Part shown: positions 34,542 to 47,353 of the stretch, in pieces
Position numbering within the stretch: the stretch's first letter is position 1
How the letters are laid out: each line of letters begins with the position of its first letter
DNA from: Theobroma cacao
Lineage: Eukaryota > Streptophyta > Magnoliopsida > Malvales > Malvaceae
NCBI RefSeq assembly: GCF_000208745.1
Contig: NC_030858.1
Span: 32,771,301-32,835,300 of the forward strand
Direction of reading: 5' to 3'
DNA: 64,000 bases
The notes under the pieces: generated by a model
The model's database searches: none
What the model saw: the letters and a program-made list of their open reading frames with translations, nothing else
Told to the model about the DNA's origin: nothing
Made by a program: the position numbers and the translations under genes

Positions 34542-36584
34542 CTACTGCCTTACAATTTTAGCTCTCACATGACCTTGTGAAATATGGAATTGTTTTGTCA
34601 AGCCAAGATGTGCCATTAATAGCCAGACATGAGTGAGCAGCTCTCCACCTCGTCTAAGTTGCTGAGCATGCTGATTCCACCTACATTGACTGGCAGCATA
34701 TGATAGCATCTCCAGCCATACATGACTTACTAACTCCCACTTCTCTTTTGTGTGCCACTTCCTTTCTTGTTCCACTGAGTGCAATTCTTTGGCTAGTCTA
34801 CAGGCATCAAATAGCACAGATTTGCTTCTGTCTCCTTTGACAATTGCAGGTTCGATCCTGGTGTCTACTTGAAGTAGCTTTTCACAAGCTAGGGAGGCAT
34901 TTGATATGAATTTTCTTTCTTGAATGAATTCTATTGCCTCACAAATTGTATCTTGAAACCTGATCTGCCCAATTCCATTAGGCATCATAGAAGGTCGCTT
35001 GACAAGAATGAACAGCAAGTATTCTGATATTAACTTGCTGACTTTACATCTTGAATCAAGAACAGAACTTGGATTCCTTTTCTGATCATAACAATAGCAG
35101 AGGCTTGTAGCAATATGCCATAGCAGAATGCTATGATCAAACTCGACTTCAACGCTCCAACCAAGTTTATCTAGACAGTTTTTCTCTCCAAGTACCTGCT
35201 CACCCCTGCAAGCACATAATTGCCTAGAAATTGAAAAGTTTGAGGCAACCTTTGATTTCTCCACAAGCTCTTCAAAGACAAATTCTTTCAGACAAGGAGA
35301 TACACTCTCTGAAGTTATATTGCCATGAACATGTTTGTGAATCCAGCCACGCCTTTGGACTCCATGCAAATCATCAGGCTCACCTCTGAAGCAAGAACCA
35401 ATAAGACTGTACTGTTCCATGTAATTCGACCATCTGTTCATTCTAGTTATAAATTTGAACGTGGATATGGCTTCATAAGTCTGACTCACTGGAAATTTTT
35501 CTTGTTTGCTCAGCCAAAGCATTGTCCATTCCGATGAAAGCAGCACAAGAATTGCATAAATCTCAAGGAAAATAGCTCCAATGAGCAACAAATATGTTAT
35601 ACTCACGTCCACAGTTTTAAATCCCTGCCTGTCAATCATGCTGAAAGTTGCCAAGGCAATAATAGTAGAAGATAAACTCACGGAGCGAAGAAAAACACCC
35701 CAGTTGGAATAAACTATACTTGCCTTTGTATAGAGTAAGTCATACACAAATCCAAGCTCAACTTCAATCACTTTGAAAGCCTCATCCCAATGACACCTCT
35801 GAAAGTAGGAGTGGCTCTTTTCAATATCATGAAAGCTGAGAATGAGATCTGCAAATAGCCTCTTACACGTGTTGAAAAAATCATAAGCAGCAATCAAAAT
35901 GGCACCATCAGGAATGAGGCTACCTCCCTGAAATGAGTTGGTACGAGGGACAACTGTAAAAGCCTGCTTTGCAGTACACGACAACTCAAATCCTTCCCTT
36001 TCCTTCAAATTGTAATCCTCCATAAATTTGGCATAGTTGGGACCTGGATCTGGACGTTGGAGAAGCGACTCCCTAAAATGCTGACTGCTTGCAGACCTGA
36101 GAACCCAAGTCCTCTCCCCATACTTGACAGTTCCAGCAATGAACATTGGAATAGCTACGAAGTTGAGCTTCATTGGCTTCAAGGATCTTATAAAGACATA
36201 AAATGCCACCCCAACCTGGGTAACAAGACCAAGCAAGTGCCTAAGCCATAACTCGTTATCTTCCAAGGAATACGCAGTTATGGTGTCAGGGCCCCCAAGG
36301 TGCAAGAGAAGAAATGGTGCCCAAAACGACATTATAGCATTATCAAGGGAACCATCATCTAAATCTCCCTGATTACTGGCAAGGATGCCAAGCGAGACAG
36401 TTGCAACATAGTCAGCTGATAAGTAGGCCAACCAAAGAATAAATCTGATCCAGTTTCTTGCTATATATTTTCTCCGATTACCAAAGAAAATGAGGATAAT
36501 TTGCAAGGAAAGGCTGAGTAGCACCAACGAACGTAGTTCCCATTGGTTCCACAGTTCACGCCATCTTTCTGAGAAAATCTGCAT
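34542..36584 (-). CDS. DUF4220/DUF594 multi-pass membrane protein
   Basis: Member of a plant family of unknown biochemical role, with an N-terminal DUF4220 membrane region and a C-terminal DUF594 motif. A single exon of 680 codons; family members are commonly intronless and about 650-750 residues. Hydrophobic segments lie at about residues 18-34, 46-69, 117-132, 141-152, 302-316 and 326-350. Family signatures are WAPFLLLHLGGPDTITAYSLEDNELW (about 88-113, shown here only by its ends WAPFLL and EDNELW), YGERTWVLR at 155-163, and the DUF594 block EFDHSILLWHIATSLCY at 481-497, followed by SEYLLFILVKRPSMMP. No catalytic motif is seen. Flanked by transposon-rich DNA downstream, but itself intact. 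Confidence 0.92.
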   Translation of the reverse strand: MQIFSERWRELWNQWELRSLVLLSLSLQIILIFFGNRRKYIARNWIRFILWLAYLSADYVATVSLGILASNQGDLDDGSLDNAIMSFWAPFLLLHLGGPDTITAYSLEDNELWLRHLLGLVTQVGVAFYVFIRSLKPMKLNFVAIPMFIAGTVKYGERTWVLRSASSQHFRESLLQRPDPGPNYAKFMEDYNLKEREGFELSCTAKQAFTVVPRTNSFQGGSLIPDGAILIAAYDFFNTCKRLFADLILSFHDIEKSHSYFQRCHWDEAFKVIEVELGFVYDLLYTKASIVYSNWGVFLRSVSLSSTIIALATFSMIDRQGFKTVDVSITYLLLIGAIFLEIYAILVLLSSEWTMLWLSKQEKFPVSQTYEAISTFKFITRMNRWSNYMEQYSLIGSCFRGEPDDLHGVQRRGWIHKHVHGNITSESVSPCLKEFVFEELVEKSKVASNFSISRQLCACRGEQVLGEKNCLDKLGWSVEVEFDHSILLWHIATSLCYCYDQKRNPSSVLDSRCKVSKLISEYLLFILVKRPSMMPNGIGQIRFQDTICEAIEFIQERKFISNASLACEKLLQVDTRIEPAIVKGDRSKSVLFDACRLAKELHSVEQERKWHTKEKWELVSHVWLEMLSYAASQCRWNQHAQQLRRGGELLTHVWLLMAHLGLTKQFHISQGHVRAKIVRQ

Positions 36585-38843
36585 TAAGCCCCCTTAACAG
36601 AACTCAAACTAATGACAGTTAAACATATAGAGTATTGATATACAATACTCTATATAAAAGTGCAATTGATTTTCAACATGTATTTAGAGACGGACAAGAA
36701 GATTCAAAGAAACTTATATGTAAGTTCTTGAATCATCTGCTAAGGATAAGGATTATTATAGACAAATAAGGACGGAAAACACAATGAGCCCTTTCATAAT
36801 TCAGTACGATCCAAGTAGTTTTTATGTATTGAAGTGGCTCCTAGCTTGGTATAACAATGTTTTCCAAGAAAATTCCATTGGTAAGATATTTACTTAATTA
36901 GCTGTCCAACTATTTATCTCCAATAACAAAGCAACTAGTAAAATTTCATTGCATCATCCTAAACTGTGACTTTAAATACCCGAGCCTCTCCTTTTATTTG
37001 TATTTATATTTTCTGGAGATGATTTGTAATGAAGTAGCTGTGAAAGTAGAGTATAATTTCTTTTAAGAAGCAGTGTCTAACCCGACAATGCCGACTTTCA
37101 AAAAAAAGAAAAACTCGACAATGCCATTTGATTTTTCTTTTGGTCACTGAACCAAGAAATTCCAGGGCCAACACAAAACAAACACTGAGTACAACCAAAG
37201 ATACGCAAAGACAAACAGAAGCAAACAATCTTTCTTCTATCTATCAAGCATTATGCATCTCCGATGGTTGATTATTTTAAGCATATCTAGCATTTTCACC
37301 CTGTCAGATACCATACCCTTCTTCAAAGAAGTTCAATCTGACAAGCTAAGAGACAAGTGAAAGTAAGATACATTGGGTGCAACCCACTGCACCAGACCTT
37401 ACCTTAGTTTTCAATGCAGTGGCCTACAAAATATTTAAATTTTATCCACATGAAACAACTTAGATGATTGAAAATCAAAAAGAAACAAAGAGGTGCATAG
37501 AACCCATCATTACTCCTATTATTGTTCAGAATCATCTCCTAGAAATAGCATTTTTTATATTTTATCTACTTTCAGTTAGATGTTTTCTTTTTCTTAGTAA
37601 AATTGCAGAAGAACCTTGAATTTGAGTCTTGGGATGAGAAATGTAATTGTTAATTTGGTAATTAATTGTATATGTAAAAGAAAGGCTGACAGATAAAAAA
37701 GTTAGTGACAAATGAAAGCAGAAAATAACAAGAAATTGACAAATTTAGATGGGAAAATAGTTGCAAAAATTCCTATGCTTTTGTGTGAATTTGGAGTTAT
37801 TTTAATTCATTAAAGACTTGAAATGTTGTCTATGTTTTCCTAGTTCTGTTTTGTCCCCTCGTCACAGTTTACTCCGGGAGGAATGAGAGGATCTATATTT
37901 CACTGGAACATATATTAAAAGCCAAACATTATAGAAATTAACATGAGAGTATAAACCTCTTTAGAAAGTAAACGCTGAGGCCAAACTTGATGAGATAAAT
38001 AATGAGAAACATGAGAAGCAGGAAGCTGCGAATAACACGACTTCCCATTTGAAGGTAGCACCTCCATCGTTAACAGCAAGGCTTGTGGAAAACAAGGGAA
38101 GACTGAGAAACAGCCGAGGCAGAACCTCCATTTGAATTGGCTTGTCAGGTGATGGGTTGCAAGGTAGAAGTTGGCCAGGGTGAAGTGATGATGATAACGA
38201 TAGAAAGGAGGCTTCAAATGGGCTCAGGGATGAAATTTTTCTAATTTTTAAAAAAGCATTAACTTGGTATCATAGTAATTTTTGCCCATCTTTTTTATTA
38301 AGATGTGCCATCGAGAATTACGTTGCTACTGCAAAGTTAGTAACATCATAATTAAGTGCCAAAGTGTGATCTTATGATATGCTTATATCCTTGTATTCGT
38401 AGCACAACAAATTTATGTAGAATACTGCAAATCAGGCCGGACCTTTTAGTCCGAATCAGGGTCCAAACACTCACAATGGCATGTTTTCTCGATAAATCTA
38501 AAGTTCAACAGTGGAGTGCTACAAGTACAAGGATATAAACTGATTTTGAAATGATGGTTCACTAAAGGATGGTAGATAACATCGTTAACTGACCATATTT
38601 CAACAGATGAGTGACTTGCATGAAAGCAGAGTTGTCTCGTGGAATATCTTTACAGCAATTGGATATCTGAGTGATAAACACGGTTGGAATGTGACTCGAT
38701 AAAGGCAGGAATGATCTTTATGAGTAATAGCCCAGTAGAATAAAAGTACAACGATCGTAGAACTTTAGATCTTTCAGCATGAAATAAGAAAAGACCCCAC
38801 TACAATGTATGCCAAGAGTTATTTAGACCATTTACTTCGCCAC
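36585..38843. other. Intergenic region, no clear gene
   Basis: Upstream of the DUF4220 gene and downstream of the first ML gene. A minus-strand open frame of 100 codons (37915-38217, starting MKPPFYRYHHHF) has no recognisable domain and no splice partners I could defend. I do not call it a gene. Confidence 0.4.
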
Positions 38844-41800
38844 TCAGCTATCAGAGACCAAAGATCCAGAAGCACTTAAACTGATTTTGAATTTGAAGCT
38901 AATGCAAGTTAACAGCAGATTGTCCTCACTAGTCAATTTCATCGTAAGTGTGTAAGAACCCTGCAAATGCCACATAGAAAAGATCAGCTAATTGCCTTCA
39001 TGTCATCTGTCATGTAATTGGATAGTGAATGAAGCCCAAAAAATCAAGTTAGGGGTTCTACAGTTTGAAACCAGTGCATCTGATATCACTTCCATCATGC
39101 ATCCACCTGAGTTCTTTAGGGATCAAACCACAAATTAAGGCAGCTAGATGGAGTTTGTACCTGAGTCCTAAGAAGAAAGGATAAATCTGGATCCTGGTCT
39201 CTATTAACAGTTAATAACCAGATTGGTTTCGATATATTATTATGCAACCAAATGGAGTATCTTTACATAACACTTCAAGGCATAAGAAAAGCTATGAGGA
39301 CAGCAAAAGAAATCATCAAAATGAGCAAATTCCAAATTTCAATAACAATCCCAAGTCAGGCCAAGTTGCACAGAAGAAGCCACAAAAAAAAAAAAAAAAG
39401 CTCCATCAAAATATGAAAGCTAAATAAGCCAGACAAAGACAAGAAAGAAGATATAGGACGACAAGGAAGAGCTGATAAATAAAAAATCCATGAGAATGAA
39501 AAACTGGAAAACTGAAACAGTCTATTCATGAGTGCAGTGAACAACACCATTTGAGTCGGGTGCAAGAAAGACAAGGTCCTTGATTTGAACAACACCATTT
39601 GAGTTCTATTTTAATTGCCTAAAGAGAAATGAATATTTGCAAGGGTTGCCGGTAGGTGATTACTAAAATCCCTTGAAATATCCATTACATTGGGACTTAA
39701 AAAGTGAAACATAACATTAGAGAACTTTCTTGTGAAAATTTCAAGAAATGTAGTGTGTATCAGATCAACTCCTTAAGCTGCAGTCTTTAGAGAAGTAAAA
39801 CTCATGCTTTGGTAGTTGAAAGTGCAAGCTTCCCATTACTTTTTCTTTAAGAGATTCTTCCATCTAGACTTAATTTTTCTTTTAATCCAACTCGTTACAT
39901 TTATTTTCTTTCTTATTTTAATTGCCTAAAGAGAAATGAATATTTGCAAGGGTTGCCGGTAGGTGATTACTAAAATCCCTTGAAATATCCATTACATTGG
40001 TACTTAAAAAGTGAAACATAACATTAGAGAACTTTCTTGTGAAAATTTTAAGAAATGTAGTGTGTATCAGATCAACTCCTTAAGCCGCAGTCTTTAGAGA
40101 AGTAAAACTCATGCTTTGGTAGTTGAAAGTGCAAGCTTCCCATTACTTTTTCTTTAAGAGATTCTTCCATCTAGACTTATTTTTTCTTTTAATCCAACTC
40201 GTTACATTTATTTTCTTTCTTATTTAAATTAATTCATAAAAAGTTGCTAAAGGTTGGAATACATATATCACAATTATTACACTTTCTCAATCAGAAACTT
40301 AGCCACAGATTAACCAAGCATGGGGTGAAAGTAACAGTAAACATCTTATTATCAAGGATAAACTGAAAATTGAAAGCACATCAGGTATTGCTAAGGTTTG
40401 GCTTTTCCATCCCACGCTAATGTTTTTGAAATACAGTGCAGGTCACTTAAACATATCAGCAGAAGGATCTTAAGAGGTAAAGTGGCAAACAACTCCTAAA
40501 CTATCAGTTTATCACTTTCCTGGAAGGAACCCTGCCCAACAGATAAGAGAGACCTAAGGATACAGGATATCACTGATCAAAGGTCTCTAAACACAAATAA
40601 GAAGGGCAAAATGAAGCCAGGTAAGATAAGCTAATATAGAAACAAGTTTTTCTATTTCTTAATGAAGGACAAAAGATAATCTGGTGCCAGGAAGTAAGCA
40701 CAACACATTATTGATGAATGTTTCTAGTTAGATATGGCCCATAGAAATAGAACTCAAGAAAGCTGCTGCCAAATTTAGGACAATGTTTAAATAGTTTGGA
40801 ATTAGCAAAGGATGTCACACATACGTCAAAGGAAGGTGTTTATGAGATTTTTTTTGGTGCCTGTGTGAGACTTGAGGATAATAAGTCCATAATAAATATA
40901 ACTTTGCTCACCATGCTTTCTATTTCTGTTGCAAACATCCAGTAAGAACCGAAGTAACAAATGCTTTCTTCATCATTTTCTTTATTTTCTTTAGCCATTT
41001 CATCAAACCAAAAGCAGCATGAAAGTTTGAAAACAAGAGGAAAAAAGAAACTAAAAAAAAACACCATAGCATAAAGATTGAAGTGATAATTTAGACATAT
41101 CAGATACTAGATCAATCATGAAGCATGGGAAACAAGCAGTGCTTTCTTTAACTGAAAATATCAGAGAATAGGCTGGTTGACTGCCTCAACGTTCAAATCA
41201 ATTTATAAGGGCACATCACAAGTGGTATAATCCTGAAAAAAGTTTCAAAAAATAAAATGTTTCTCAGTAAAGTGAAACTTACAGGTGGAGTGAATCCAGG
41301 TAAAACTTGATTGTGAGAGAGTACAAATTGTCCAACTGTAACAGGGCAGGATGTTTCCTCACAAAGTTGATGAGTTTCTTGATGGATATGTATCCCAAAG
41401 TAGGAAACATCAATCACCGCTTGGCCTCCAGAGATAGCTTGACCTGCAAAATGTAGGCACCAATGAAATGCCAAAAAAGGATATATCCATGAATCATGTA
41501 CTTAAAAACAAAAAGCAACCTTCAGATATATATACCAATATGTACCGCACAAAATATTGGCAAAATGGACCAAGGATGTATCTGCGTTCCAAGAGTTTCT
41601 GTTTAAGCTATTATATGCAAAGTTAACATTTTTCTTTAAATGCTACAAAGATTTTGAGAAGTGGCTTTGTCATCAAAACACAAGCACGATTCCAGCAATA
41701 ATTAACTTTATAGACAAGAGTATAATCCACCAAGATTGAATGTATTTGCCAGAGAAATTTGATACTGATGTAGAGTATTCTAAAACAGAAGGAAAACTAC

Positions 41801-43168
41801 AAACTAGGAATAATTAACTTTCATAATAGGGATTGTGTTTGATTGAAACTGGATAAGCATTTCAAAAGCTTTTGTAATCTGGTTTTAGGGTCATGCTGAT
41901 TCTATGAATGGTACTAAGAACATTATTTTGGATTTCTAGGGTTGAGTTTGACTGTGAAGTCAATACCAGTTCGTAGGAAGGATTGAAGGTTGATTCTTAA
42001 CTTAGATGAAAGCTGGAAATAAGCAAGATGAGATCTAGGCTTCAAACCTAGATTCCTTTAAGGGTTCATATTTATATTCCAAAGACTTCACACCAAGGTT
42101 TAGGATTGTTCCACACCATCCAAAACCGGGCATAGTAAATGCTGAAATTCTACCAAACCTTTTATATATATATTAATTAAAAGAAGTTACAAGCTTATTT
42201 ATAGAGTTTTAAACAAGTAGCTAGTTCCCAGAGACCTGAGATCCAAAAAAGTTAAGTACAAATATTTATTACATAACCTTACAATCCTTATTCCTTGTAC
42301 TCAAAAATCACCTTTTAGACATCTCCGATGCATGGCTTGATACCTCAAAAACTAGATTAGATCAACACTTGCAGCCAGTTATTCCCATATCTCTACGGGG
42401 TGCTTTACCTTCAAACTTAAGCATCTAAAGCTCAACTGAATTGAATAGAGTCTTCAGTCAAATATGAAGAAATTTAAGAATTTCTTATTAATTGAGTCTA
42501 AGTGAAGTCCTATCCTTTTTCCCCCATTTAAACTCCACCTTATGAAAGGCTTATTTTTTGTATTTTTATCACATCTACTACCAAACATGACATGAGATAA
42601 AAATGATCCCATCCTACTTTTAATCTTACCCACAACAAAGTTTGATAACTTTCTTATCTTAATCTGTCATCCTGTGTACTAGAGACATCCTAAAATATCA
42701 AATTCAAGGTAAAGACTATTCGGAAATTGCAATAACGGGATAGTTACCGGTAGATGCTGAGATCGTGAAGGTGGCTGGCTTGCCTCTAACCACAGGATCA
42801 GGTGATATATCGACTCCCTCGACTGTTACAACGAAATCAGCTTCATCACCTGCATTGATTTCAATCCAGGAACTCAGACATATATCAGAAGAAAAAACTG
42901 AGCAATTGAACACAGAAAAGATAGGACAAAACAACCAAAAGAAATAACAAAAAAAAAATCAAGAATCTATGGACTAACACATGTCAGTTCACTTTAGACT
43001 AGATAATTTCAGGAAAAGCAAAAGAACCCAACAATAATCTAGCAGAAAGAAAGAAGAAAACTAACCGCAGTAACTGAAATCAGTGGCCTGGAGAAAAGGT
43101 AAGAAAAGTAAAGCAATAGCCAAAAGGGGCATAAGAATGAGCTTGAACCGAGCTGCTACTGTGTCCAT
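38844..43168 (-). CDS. ML-domain (MD-2-related) lipid-recognition protein, copy A
   Basis: Secreted or vacuolar-route small protein with an immunoglobulin-like ML fold that binds lipids. Plant members are often annotated as phosphatidylglycerol/phosphatidylinositol transfer protein-like. Four exons (43168-43066, 42849-42748, 41443-41283, 38960-38844) join in frame to 160 residues, the family's usual size. A signal peptide covers about residues 1-29 (hydrophobic LILMPLLAIALLFLPF). The mature part begins TDFSYCG and contains ISPDPVVRGKPATFTISAST, LCEETSCPV, LPGFTPP and the final exon block GSYTLTMKL..LTCISF. The paired cysteines match the family's disulfides. The last intron is long (2.3 kb) and carries a 307-bp tandem duplication. 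A paralogue lies just upstream on the same strand. Confidence 0.92.
39608..40224. repeat. 307-bp tandem duplication in the ML-A last intron
   Basis: Two adjacent copies, 39608-39914 and 39915-about 40222, begin ATTTTAATTGCCTAAAGAG. I see only a few substitutions between them (for example GGGACTT/GGTACTT, CTGCAG/CCGCAG, TTCAAG/TTAAG), so the event is recent. Confidence 0.95.
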
Positions 43169-44366
43169 GGCAGGCGTGCTTAAAGGGGTTTTCTTTGTTT
43201 AGACTGAGGATGCCAATTGCCAAATTATCCGATAAAAAACTGCTCTGTATATTATTTGCAGAGGAAATAATCAAACCCTGTTTTGTCTTTTATGTGATTG
43301 TTATGACCATTGAATTTGAACACTATTTATTTAAACATAGAAAGACACCAAAACCAAGAATCTGATCAAAACGCTCAATTTTTGTCATTGTCAGCTGAAT
43401 TGTCACTTGGTCCCACAACTAGGATGTCCTTTACTTGTCTTTCCCTCTGGGCACGCATGCATCGGAGAATATCTCATTTAATTATAAATTATATAAAGTT
43501 TATTACAATATTATAAAAAAAAAAAATCTAATCCAACCCTTGAATAATAGTCATCCTGAGCTCCATACAACTGAGAATCTCTTCAATGGCCTCAATGGCA
43601 TTTTTCTTTTCTTTCTTCTGTATTAGTATTGTGTGGTTATCGCCATTATATGTCTATTTTTTTTCTTGCTTTTGAAGAAAATATTAAAATGGGGCAAAAA
43701 TGAAGCATGAAAAGGTAAAATGACGTTTGATTAAAATGAACAAACTGTTAAACTGTAGCATTCGTTCATCTATAGTAGTTATCTAGCTAGCCGAATAATT
43801 TGTCTAATTTGCAACATGACCAGAACAAAGGTACGTCCTTTGCATAAAGTTTTTGGTCTGTTGTTTTAAGGCTGAGAAAAAGAATCATAAATTTTGGTTT
43901 TATCTAGGGTGTGATTAGGGACTTGAATTGTGTTATGCAGCTGGGACAGTATTGTTTTAAAAGAAGAGCCAGCAGAAAGATTGGTGAATGGCTCAGTTGG
44001 ATCAATGAGGAGAGTGTAAGACAAGCTTTCTCCCAGGAGTGAATCATCAGCTCTTCAGCAGTATCCAGTCATGAGCTTCTGAGTTATCCTCTATTTTCCG
44101 GCCACAAGCTTTTCAGGGAAGGTGCTGAGGTTGCAAACAACAAAAGGGAGGCGTGCCCTCAAAAACCAAAAGCCATTTATTCAGATAATTAAACTGCTCT
44201 GGTTAAGCTATCAGGCTGCATGTATAAAATGCTTGCACATCTGGAGAGCTAATCTCACTGAAATAAAACAATGCTCCGAGATCTTGTAAGGAGGCAACTG
44301 GAACATAGAGAGACGGAGAGTCCGAGACAGTGTAGTACTCAATGATTCTCCAAAGTCCAAACTCAA
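43169..44366. other. Spacer between the two ML genes
   Basis: Promoter and leader of copy A plus 3' flank of copy B. No other gene seen. Confidence 0.5.
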
Positions 44367-45790
44367 CTATATATCAGACGCCAAAGAAGCAATTCCAATC
44401 GTGAAGTTTATACCAATGCATGTCAATTCCAAATTGTTTTGATCATTCAATATCATCTGAAGAGCGTTAGATCCCTGAACAATAAGGCAGCATTGGCAGC
44501 TAAATAAGCCTTGGCATTCATAATTTATAAGGAAATAAATTGATATATTGAGCTTTAGAGCTGCTGATGACATGGGAGCTGAGAGAGGCAAAGTATGAAA
44601 GTTTTTTTTTTTTTTTTGCCTTGTTTATGAATTTGAATTGAGTGAATTTGTTATGATTACTTGCTCTCTTGAGACACAGATGTTTCACATCTTTCATTTT
44701 GTTATTAAAAGAGCTTTTATGAAGCATTAGAACTGGGTGACTAAACTGTTCTAGCTCTCCTAAACTTTTACCAATCTTGATGACTAAGGCTTTGGAAAGA
44801 TGAATAATTTGTTGTAAATCCTGGTCTTTTCAGTATAAATTCGTAACACAAACTAGTGAACACAAGCTTTCTTCATCCATTAAGACTAACCACTGAAAAT
44901 TATTAATCTGGGAGATAAGACTTACTGGTGGAGTGAAGACAGGCAAAGTTTGGGATTGCGAGAGCTTAAAGTTGCCTGCAGCAATAGGGCAGGATGCTTC
45001 CTCACAGAGACTACGAGTTTCTGCACGGACATGCAATCCCAAGAAAGAGACATCGATCACTACTTTACCGTCAGAGATTGGTTGACCTGAATGAAAGATG
45101 TATGCCAACTTTATTAATAGAATGCCAAAGAATAAAAGAAATCGGACACAATTCAATGTAGCTCCTATAGTCATCAACATGCTAAAGCTGCAGAAAATAA
45201 GCACCTGAAGGACAAAAGTGGTAGAGAATGTAAAAATATAGGGTGAAGGACAGAGAAAAAGAAGATGTTTGAAGTCTGGACTTCTACTTCTTAAAATAAA
45301 CTGAAGCCTTGTCCAACTTATTGTACCTAGTGAACGGAATTGTAAAATCTGAATCGACTATCAACCATAGAATGTACCAATAAGAGAAAAGAAAGTGGAG
45401 CTTTTCATTAGTGTTCTGATAGATAGTGCATTATACAGTTAAGAATGGGAAAATAGGGAGTCCAAAGCAGAAAATTATTACTTGTAGAAGCTGAGATGGT
45501 GAAGGTAGCTGGCCTACCTACCAACATTGGATCAGGGGATACCTCAAATTTTTGGACATTAACACTGTAATGCCTTGAGTCATCTGCCTTAAAATTTCAA
45601 TAAGGAAAACTGAAAAGGGGGGGGGGGGAATAAGTAGAGTTACAAAATTTTAATGCTAATGAAAACACTGGAAAAAAAAAATAGACATACCACAGTACGT
45701 TACATTTTGAGCCTGATTAAAAGCTAAGAGCAAAAAGATAGTGAAGAAAAGCACAATGGTAAGCTGGAATTGATCAGCTACTAGCTCCAT
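44367..45790 (-). CDS. ML-domain (MD-2-related) lipid-recognition protein, copy B
   Basis: Paralogue of copy A, same strand, 1.2 kb upstream of it. Four exons (45790-45691, 45583-45482, 45086-44926, 44474-44367) join in frame to 156 residues. Exons 2 and 3 are exactly the same lengths as in copy A (102 and 161 nt) with identical phases, proving common gene structure. Signal peptide about residues 1-27 (LTIVLFFTIFLLLAF). Conserved blocks are VTYC, VSPDPMLVGRPATFTISAST, SLCEEASCPIAAG, LPVFTPP and LTCIGINF. The C-terminal exon ends in ASLASDI. The region after the first cysteine (DDSRHYSVNVQKFEV) differs most from copy A, suggesting changed ligand or surface properties. Intron 1 contains a 12-G run (45617-45628), unusual in this AT-rich DNA. 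Confidence 0.9.
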
Positions 45791-47353
45791 GGATTGCCTA
45801 GGTTCCAGTTACAAAGGCAGAGAAAATGAAAAGTAAGATGGTAAAAGAGTTGTTTTAAGATGGAAAACATTAAACAATGAAGAGCGAAATTTCAAGGTTT
45901 TCAATTTTCAAGAAAGTGATGGATGTGTCATTGTTTGAAGAACTGGTGTAGCATATGTGTCGCCTTACCATACTTCACTTCATTCGGTTGCTACTGTTTT
46001 GTCTTTCTGTGATGAATTCACGAGAAAATTGACATCAAAAACGAAGAATCCACAAAAACAAAAGAACCAAAGGCAAATAGACAGTCATTATCTTAGTTAT
46101 CAGCTAAAGCTAAAGAAACTTCCACACTCGTAAGTCTAAACTATGCTACGCCTGGTCCCCCCCGAGTGAACTTAGTATAAAGTTGTCATAATGCGGCTCC
46201 TTTTTCGCTGTTCTCTTTTTCTTCTTCTTCATTCTTTTCTCCCTCATTCTTTCCAGCTAAACTTATATGGGGAATTTACATTGCTCTTGGGACAAGTAAA
46301 ATGACCCCAAGCTTTATCTCAAAACAGCATCCAAAGGATTCCTATCCACAAAAATCAGTGCTCAACCTGTTTTGGGCTTTTTCTTTTTCCTAAAATAACA
46401 CAGTTGGAGAATTCGTTACTCTATGAAATGGAGTGCTGATTAAATAGTTGAATTGAGTAGTCACAAGAGTCAAGCTACAATATCTAAAAGTGGATGACTG
46501 TGGTTGGGATAAAGGCAAGTAATGCTGCTTGTAAGCATGTGAAGTTGATGCTGAGCTATGCTGTTGTTCCATTATTATTATTCCATTAAAACTCATGGGC
46601 AATACTATTCTACAAACTGCAATACAAGAAAAAAGAAAACCATGCTCCTCAATCGAAGAATTGTAACCCTTCAATTAAAAGAGCTGTGCATGGCACTCTT
46701 ACCATTCTCATTCATATGTGTTATTATGATGGACAAACTATAATGACTTGTTGGAATTTACACACATGTCTAGAGTCAAAATCAGCAAATATAGGGTTGG
46801 TCCAATCCTTTTTATGTTTTGAAAAGTAAAATTAATCCCTCCCATAATTCCAATCCCCAAAACTTCTAAATGAAAAACCTACCAGCTTTATGATCTGTCA
46901 AATTTTGGACCAACCCTGCAAATCATTGTTCACAACAAACAATATTAAAAGACCAAAGGAAACAAACTAAGCAAATTAAAGCATTTTGCTGTTTTTTGGG
47001 TCTTAAAACTATTAAATAAACTAACCCAACTCTTTAACAAATGTTGGCACACTACTGGAACTGATCAGTAGTGAAGCACAGGAAACAGTTTTGACAGTTT
47101 ATTTACTGTTTTTAGAAATCGCCCATAATTTTTAACAGCCATTTTACTGCAGCATTTCACTTGACCAAGTCATCATATCTCTCGCTCTCACTTTCCAGGC
47201 GAACAGAAAGTAAAAGCATTTGCAAAGCAAAGCCGTTATAAAAAGCAGAAAAACGAAAGAAATGGAAATTAGTAATAACTGTTTGACTGCTGCAGCATCA
47301 GAGTCATACAAGTTAACTGAAGAGAACAAAACAAAGTGCTGTTTCCGAAAGTA
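45791..47353. promoter_or_regulatory. Divergent intergenic region, ML-B and pseudokinase
   Basis: Head-to-head promoters: the ML-B gene leaves to the left, the pseudokinase gene to the right. No further gene or clear motif recognised. Confidence 0.45.
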
